From a virus: a stretch of DNA of 51,557 nt. This document shows positions 47,601-51,557 of this stretch, piece after piece; position 1 is the first letter of the stretch; the number at the start of each line of letters is the position of its first letter. Made by a program: the position numbers and the translations under genes. Under the pieces are notes generated by a model that ran no database searches, had not been told where the DNA came from, and was given only the letters and a program-made list of their open reading frames with translations. The stretch lies in IMG/VR virus record IMGVR_UViG_3300008110_000439, positions 1 through 51,557 of that record; one strand, 5' to 3'.

Positions 47601-47656
47601 CAAGCCCGGTAGCGCTGAGCTTCCTCGCGCATCGCAGCGGTAGGTAAGTAGCTCAT
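44612..47656 (-). CDS. head polyprotein: N-terminal modules, prohead protease and major capsid protein
   Basis: 1014 residues. Order: a conserved module (1-95; FARHEVDKQGQGFSPGEEGY, GRVAWAAWGGDPGKSW); a four-cysteine HiPIP-like cluster (C157, C160, C169, C182); a linker domain (about 230-280; IRFRLSEFTASEARQWLREH); a Tudor-like DUF2945-type domain (300-380; DFVSWNSSGGTARGRIEHVM); an HK97-type U35 protease (about 405-545) with catalytic-type H453 (LLFNHNPDKVVG) and S502 (ILRGISFGYAID), ending HEVSVVSIPADP; a coiled scaffold-like segment (600-670); then the capsid domain (about 680-1014). Protease and capsid in one chain, with extra N-terminal domains, is unusual. It must be cut to build a head. 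Confidence 0.9.
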   Translation of the reverse strand: MSYLPTAAMREEAQRYRAWKAEGNAGGTEVAANRASQILSGDPLSAETVRTMSAWFARHEVDKQGQGFSPGEEGYPSPGRVAWAAWGGDPGKSWSDNIMSTIDKDRELTAELKAPQVALYEALEEIAEDLGAFDQGSGAHGAHYMSESPFASDGMVCANCAFYAGPRACEIVSGDIDPAGVCKFWIVPERLMSEAEEPNEGRPYPQEHAARLKDPSAYDRFRRRNNAAGKGVDFIFGIKTGEQGTDLQAIRFRLSEFTASEARQWLREHDYTPIQFEEATGERIKVEELSAADESVERAKPSDLSTGDFVSWNSSGGTARGRIEHVMREGTLGVPDSEFSINATAEDPAALIRIYREGADGWDATETLVGHKFSTLRKIEALRTLETAQRDLSGTYTRTEATHFRALEERTFEFPFSSEYPVARYFGNEVLSHEGDAADLARLNDGAPLLFNHNPDKVVGVVERAYINDKDKRGYAKVRFSRNKFAQEVLDDVKDGILRGISFGYAIDKMEERNGDYVATKWSPHEVSVVSIPADPTIGIGRSLITDVVPELRSATTQLTGDCEGATPIITNEAPVPPTEVEEMQDQRQAAQTASTPIPEMENTPDLEVIRSKAAEAERTRIAAITALGSKHQMQDLARELIEGGRTLDEARAAVLDKLGSTPMEQPIRSADITTNDVGLSDKETKRFSFVRALNFLANQGDASARRAAEFEIEVGEAAAKKYERSSNGIVVPNEVLRRDLVAGTPSAGGNLVADELLSGSFIDLLRNRLALANAGVTMLSGLQGNISIPRQASASTAYWVGENVAPTESQQSIDQVNMTPKTVGAFVDYSRRLLLQSSIDVEGMVRNDLARVIALELDRAGIYGTGSSNQPLGLVNTTGVGSQTISTFGTFAEYIGMETDVASANADAGSMRYIINAAARGALKSTAKSATAVAAGFVYENDEINGYPAIVSNQLLNNDALFGDFSMMIMGMWSGLDLTVDPYAGATAGTVRIIALQDVDFAVKQPGAFCYGT

Positions 47657-49170
47657 AGGTTTGGCTCAGTAAACGGATCTGGGGAGGAGGGCGTAGGGGA
47701 AGAGGCGGGAATTAGACCTAGGTCCTTATCGAGGGTCAAACCCGCATCCTTAGCGAGTTGCTGTTCGCGGGCCAGTTCGCTGACGTTGTCGTCGTAGTCG
47801 CCGCCGCTTTGGGCGATGATCTGGGACTTGGTCATGTAGCCGGCTTGCTCGGCTTCGCGGTAGGCCTTGACTTCCTTGAGCGGATCGACCCAGGTCCAAC
47901 CCCGTGGCATCCAGTGAGGACTGTCATAGCGCTCGGGACGAAGCTCGTAATCCGGGAAGCTAAGTTCACCGCTAAGAACGGCGAGGCTTAGCCACTCGCG
48001 GAAGACGCGCATGTGGAAGTTTTCAATTAGGTAGTTCTGGACTACGCGCCAGTGCTCGCGATCTTCTAAGAGGCTGAGGCGCGAACTTGAGTAATTAGTG
48101 TCGGAAAAGTCGCGGCTCAAGGTTTCGTAGCTGCAGCCGAAGCCGGAGGCGAAACGGCGCACCTTGTTGCGCACGAACATCTCGAACTGTTGGTCTGGGG
48201 AATCGATCGAGGGAACGGTGACATTTTCGCCGGGCGCTAGATACTTAAACGTACCAGGTTCGAATTCACTAATTCGTTGATTATTCTCTATGTCGTCGGC
48301 TGTAAGTTCCCCTTCATTATTAGTGACGAAACCCATTAGCGAAGCACCGGCGCGGGCACGGATGACTGCGGCTTCCTCGTAGCCCTGCAGCTGATGCGCG
48401 TCGGACATCACCGGGTGGAACCAGGGCACTCCACGGTTTTGTGAAGGCCGCTCTGGCAAGAAAAGGTGAATTACGTCTTCGGCGGGTAGGAAGACGTGTT
48501 TGGCGTTGTTCTGGGGGACGTTCTGGAACCAGTAGTCGCCGGGGTGCCTTGTGAGCATGGCGTAGCGCACTGGGCGGCCCCACTCGTTGACCTCAACGCC
48601 GTTGCGCCATTCGTTGGCTGGGGCGAGGGTGGTGCCGTTGTACTCCTCGTCTAGAAGGTCGCTTTCGAGGATCTGTAGCGCGAGGGGGACCTTGGAGCCG
48701 CCAAAGGAGCGCCTAATGATGCGGAAAATGGCTTCGCCGGATTCGGGGAGGGCTCCGGTGGCTAGCCATTCGAGTTGGTGGAAGCTGTAACGGCCGGCTA
48801 CGTCGCAGTGCTCGGCGCGGGTCCAGACCTGCCACTTGGCCTCGATGAGTTTATTGATGCGGTCGTCGCGCTTGTTGCCACGTAGTTGCTGCACCTGGCT
48901 TTGCAGCTTGATGCCCGTGCCAACGACGTTGATCTGGGTGGTGCGCTTGGCCTGTTTGGCGTAAGGGTTGTTGCGGACCAGCTCGCGGGAGCGGTCGCGC
49001 AGTTTGCGCAGGCTGGTGCGAATCTCCGCGTCAGCGCTGGTTTGATTAGCGAGCCAGTCGGCCGTGAGGCGGGAGATGATGGCGCCTTGGTACTGGCGGC
49101 GTGCAGTGCGTGCCGGGGCGACGGGCTTGGCGAAGCCGAGTGCGCGAAGGAGGTTAGTGCGGATGCCCAT
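47653..49170 (-). CDS. portal protein (lambda B family)
   Basis: 505 residues from ATG 49170 (a longer start at 49218 would overlap the upstream gene). MGIRTNLLRALGFAKPVAPA, SRLTADWLANQTSADAEIRT, then FLPERPSQNRGVPWFHPVMS and GCSYETLSRDFSDTNYSSSR; the C-terminal part has YREAEQAGYMTKSQIIAQSG. These are the marks of the Phage_portal_2 (lambda) family. It forms the 12-subunit ring for DNA passage. It overlaps the capsid gene by 4 bp. Confidence 0.92.
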   Translation of the reverse strand: MGIRTNLLRALGFAKPVAPARTARRQYQGAIISRLTADWLANQTSADAEIRTSLRKLRDRSRELVRNNPYAKQAKRTTQINVVGTGIKLQSQVQQLRGNKRDDRINKLIEAKWQVWTRAEHCDVAGRYSFHQLEWLATGALPESGEAIFRIIRRSFGGSKVPLALQILESDLLDEEYNGTTLAPANEWRNGVEVNEWGRPVRYAMLTRHPGDYWFQNVPQNNAKHVFLPAEDVIHLFLPERPSQNRGVPWFHPVMSDAHQLQGYEEAAVIRARAGASLMGFVTNNEGELTADDIENNQRISEFEPGTFKYLAPGENVTVPSIDSPDQQFEMFVRNKVRRFASGFGCSYETLSRDFSDTNYSSSRLSLLEDREHWRVVQNYLIENFHMRVFREWLSLAVLSGELSFPDYELRPERYDSPHWMPRGWTWVDPLKEVKAYREAEQAGYMTKSQIIAQSGGDYDDNVSELAREQQLAKDAGLTLDKDLGLIPASSPTPSSPDPFTEPNL

Positions 49171-49174
49171 CGTC

Positions 49175-49747
49175 TTAGTTGAAGCGGACGAACATGTTGC
49201 GCGGGTTGCCGAGGCCATTGGCCATGAGTTGCGCCGCTTCTTCGCGTTTTACGTCAGCTTTTAGCTTTGCTTCAAGCTGAAGTAGGTCGGCGAGGTCGTA
49301 CTTCTTCAGATTACGGGTGCCGATGCGATATTCCTGGACAGCTCCACCGCTCAGGATGGTGCGGATCGCGGCCTGGACGGCATCAAGGTCTTTCTGGGAT
49401 TGGGTGCGACCGTCGTAAGCGGTGGGAATGCCGGCATAAGTGAGTGCAGGCAGCACTTCGGTGGAGCCCGTACCGACGGTGATGGTGGAGCCGGCCTTAG
49501 TGGCAATGGCCTGCCAGTACCAAGTGCCGGCATCGAAAGGTGCGCTGGTAGCGGCAGAGATGGTGAACTGCCAGCCACTTCCGTAGGCGCTACCTACAAC
49601 GGTTGAGCCTTCGGCTGCAGTATTAGTGCGTAGGTAATAGGTGAGCGTGTAATCGGTGCTGCTTATGGGGTTACCGAGGTTATCGACGGTGGCCTCGTCG
49701 CGCCACGTGATGGTGTCGCCGGCTTGGATCTGGGAGGGAATCTGCAC
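49175..49747 (-). CDS. head-tail joining protein W-like with N-terminal beta domain
   Basis: 190 residues from GTG 49747, 4 bases past the terminase TGA; a longer in-frame ATG at 49831 would overlap the terminase gene. The N-terminal half is beta-rich (TITWRDEATVDNLGNPISST, GSGWQFTISAATSAPFDAGT). The last 70 residues (DAVQAAIRTILSGGAVQEYR, then KYDLADLLQLEAKLKADVKR) match lambda gpW (about 68 residues), which fills the portal. The extra beta domain is unusual. Confidence 0.75.
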   Translation of the reverse strand: MQIPSQIQAGDTITWRDEATVDNLGNPISSTDYTLTYYLRTNTAAEGSTVVGSAYGSGWQFTISAATSAPFDAGTWYWQAIATKAGSTITVGTGSTEVLPALTYAGIPTAYDGRTQSQKDLDAVQAAIRTILSGGAVQEYRIGTRNLKKYDLADLLQLEAKLKADVKREEAAQLMANGLGNPRNMFVRFN

Positions 49748-49751
49748 GGGC

Positions 49752-51557
49752 TCACCAGCTCTTGACGAAATTGCCTCGTTTAGGGGCGTTTTGTTGTTGT
49801 GATCGTAGCGGAGCTGCCTGCTTAGGTTCATTACGGCGCTCTAGTTGGTCCCAGATGGTGCGTCTGTCGTATTTCTGATAGAGGCGATGCAAAGCTGCGT
49901 AGGCGTAATTCATCTCGTCAAGGGCTTCGTTTGCTGCTTGGCTTTTCTTTACCCAAATGCGTTCGGGGAAGCCGTTGCGGAAACGCAGGATTTGTTTCTC
50001 GGCTGTGAGTTCCTCAAAGTAGTCGGTGCCGATGGTGGGGTAAAAGTGCAGGTAGCCGGGTCCAGGGTCGTTGTGCTTGAGGCGGCCAAACAAAAGAGAC
50101 TTGATACCGTCCGAGCCAACAGGGAAGAGCTGTGCCCCCTTCTTTAGGGCTTTGCCTTTGAAGTTCACGTCCACCTTTGTGGCCTTGCCTAGGGGTGGTT
50201 TGCCCTTCTGGCTTTGGCCCTTGATGGCGATGACGCCGATGTTGGCGCGTTCGCGGGCGTATTGGTAGACCTCCTGGGTGTGGTGGCCGCCTGAGTCGAT
50301 GGCGCAGCAGAGCACGCTCATTTCCTCGCCGGTTTCGTTGGTGTAGGGCTTACCAAGCACCTCGTCGAGCTGTTTCCAGACTTCAGGGCGGCTTGGGCTG
50401 CCGTAGATCTTGACGCGGTCAATCAACCAGCCCTCTTCTTCCCGGCCCCAGGCCCAGACGCTCAGACTGAGACGGTCGTCCTGAACGTCGCAGCCCACGG
50501 TGAGGGCAAGCGCTTCTGGTGGCGGGCAGTGCTGCTTATAGGTCTCCTTACCGGCGCGTTCCATAAGCGAATCCGCGCCGATCTTGGAGGCGTACTCGTC
50601 CTCCCACGTCTCGCCTAGGACGGTGTTGACGAAGGTTTTTAGTTGCTCAGCGTCGTGCTTAGTATCCAAAAACTCCTCCACCAGATTAGGCCAAGTGGCG
50701 TTGGGGGAGTAGCTGTAGGCGGCCCAGATATGGAAGCCGATGTGCTTGCCGTTGCCAGGGGAGGTGGGGCGCCATTCACCGCGCTCGACCATCCAGCGCT
50801 TCTTGGAGTGAGGTATTAAAGTGCTACAGCTCTCGCACTTATATGTGGCGGTGGCGGGGTCGTTGTCGCTCCACGTCATTTGGGGCCAGCGGAGGTACTG
50901 CATGTGGTTGCAGTAGGGGCATGGGACGAAGTAGCGGCGCTGATCGGTCTGCTGGAACATCCGCTCGACGCGGCTGAAGTCTTTGACCGTGGGGGTGGAG
51001 CCGGCGACGATCTTGCGATTCCAGTAGTACTCGGTACGGCGGATGCCGAGCTTGATCTGGTCGCCCTCTGCACCAGCAGAGGCGGGGTAACCGTCGATTT
51101 CGTCGAAGAGGACGATGCGCCGGCTGACTCGGCGGAAGCCGCGGGGTGAATTAGCGCCCACGAGACTTAGCGTTCCACCGGGGAACTGTTTCTGGAGGAT
51201 CGTGTTAGCGCCGTCTTTGGCTTTGCTGTCGCTGACAAGGCCGCGGAGGCACGGGGTGTCGCGCAGCATGGGCGCGATTTCTTCTTTGGAGTAGCCCTGC
51301 GCGTCCTCGATGGTGGGCAGGACGAGCATTATGGGGGCAGGGTCTTGGTGTACGTGGTAGGCGATAACGTGGTTGAGTATTTTGCTGTAGCCCACGCGGG
51401 CTGATTTCATTACCGTTACTTGTTCTACGTTATTGCTGCTTATTGCGTCCATAATGCCCTTTTGGTAGGGCAAAGTGTGCCAACGGCCGCCTTCTGCGCT
51501 GCTTTCGGCGCTAAGGAAGGCGTAGGTGTCGGCCCACTCGCTGAGGGTGAGCTTGCG
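49752..51557 (-). CDS. large terminase subunit (lambda gpA family), 5' end outside window
   Basis: 601 codons are visible and the frame is open to the window edge, so the start is missing. LSEWADTYAFLSAESSAEGG and WHTLPYQKGIMDA precede the ATPase. A Walker A-like KSARVGYSK (lambda gpA type), the acidic Walker B DEID (RRIVLFDEIDGYP), and the nuclease part LTVGCDVQDDRLSLSVWAWG, CAIDSGGHHTQEVYQYARER. It cuts and packages concatemers. It starts the late operon in this window. Confidence 0.95.
   Translation of the reverse strand, partial: RKLTLSEWADTYAFLSAESSAEGGRWHTLPYQKGIMDAISSNNVEQVTVMKSARVGYSKILNHVIAYHVHQDPAPIMLVLPTIEDAQGYSKEEIAPMLRDTPCLRGLVSDSKAKDGANTILQKQFPGGTLSLVGANSPRGFRRVSRRIVLFDEIDGYPASAGAEGDQIKLGIRRTEYYWNRKIVAGSTPTVKDFSRVERMFQQTDQRRYFVPCPYCNHMQYLRWPQMTWSDNDPATATYKCESCSTLIPHSKKRWMVERGEWRPTSPGNGKHIGFHIWAAYSYSPNATWPNLVEEFLDTKHDAEQLKTFVNTVLGETWEDEYASKIGADSLMERAGKETYKQHCPPPEALALTVGCDVQDDRLSLSVWAWGREEEGWLIDRVKIYGSPSRPEVWKQLDEVLGKPYTNETGEEMSVLCCAIDSGGHHTQEVYQYARERANIGVIAIKGQSQKGKPPLGKATKVDVNFKGKALKKGAQLFPVGSDGIKSLLFGRLKHNDPGPGYLHFYPTIGTDYFEELTAEKQILRFRNGFPERIWVKKSQAANEALDEMNYAYAALHRLYQKYDRRTIWDQLERRNEPKQAAPLRSQQQNAPKRGNFVKSW

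Noticed and set aside
48255-48290. tRNA-like GGTTCGAATTC segment
   Set aside because: It is within the portal coding sequence and no cloverleaf or acceptor stem can be formed around it.
1-51557. Integrase, excisionase or attachment site marking a prophage
   Set aside because: No recombinase motifs and no attachment-site-like flanks were seen; lysogeny cannot be claimed from this window.

Overview
The window looks like about 51.5 kb of a tailed double-stranded DNA phage genome (or a prophage with no visible host flank). The virion module follows the lambda/HK97 siphovirus plan. The late genes run leftward in the canonical order: large terminase, head-tail joining protein, portal, protease-capsid polyprotein, connector, tail terminator, tail tube, two overlapping chaperone frames, tape measure, then M-, L-, K-, I- and J-like tip proteins, fibres and lysis genes. 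No rRNA, tRNA, integrase or classical CI-type repressor was recognised by eye, and no photosynthesis genes. The host is not proven. AP2-domain proteins, a DCL/DUF3223 protein, a small basic virion protein of a type I associate with cyanophages, and weak Shine-Dalgarno use are compatible with a phage of a cyanobacterium (Synechococcus/Cyanobium-like). That is inference.

Layout. 1-653: no convincing gene; seven and a half 24-bp tandem repeats, then two adjacent 58-bp repeats. 654-1204: an HNH-AP2 homing-type endonuclease of foreign composition with its own terminator. 1226-5765: mostly leftward small and DNA-metabolism genes (truncated NAD-type DNA ligase, PD-(D/E)XK nuclease, likely ssDNA-binding protein). 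5766-6413: a gene-free 648 bp with ten exact copies of an octamer (ACCCGTGA) and two hairpins, the best origin or regulatory candidate. 6414-9056: leftward primase/DUF3987 helicase-like protein. 9043-21043: a rightward, tightly coupled operon: an RHH-DUF3223 fusion, a family A DNA polymerase, then about thirty small genes. These include a second AP2 protein, a family of short paralogues with a Pro-rich start, several tiny membrane proteins, repeated four-cysteine modules, HTH proteins and a dNMP kinase. Two tiny leftward genes interrupt it. 20916-51557: the leftward late operon in transcription order from the right edge, ending with fibres, lysis genes, a dCTP deaminase-like enzyme and an HNH nuclease.

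How it fits together. DNA polymerase, primase-helicase, ssDNA-binding protein, exonuclease-like protein and ligase make a near-complete replication set flanking the octamer cluster. The dNMP kinase and dCTP deaminase-like enzyme adjust nucleotide pools. The late operon builds a capsid from a 1014-residue protease-capsid polyprotein, a long non-contractile tail (1364-residue tape measure) made with a -1 ribosomal frameshift at a GGGAAAC heptamer, and a set of trimeric fibres with YadA-head-like repeats. Lysis uses a bifunctional GH24-M15 endolysin and small membrane proteins.

Most unusual signals: the octamer cluster; two same-length 29-residue membrane proteins about 3.4 kb apart that are clear paralogues; a four-cysteine module attached to several unrelated proteins, including the capsid polyprotein; a strong excess of the pentamer CTTAG/CTAAG; an exact 72-bp in-frame duplication at a fibre-gene start; and a duplicated M-like tail-tip protein.
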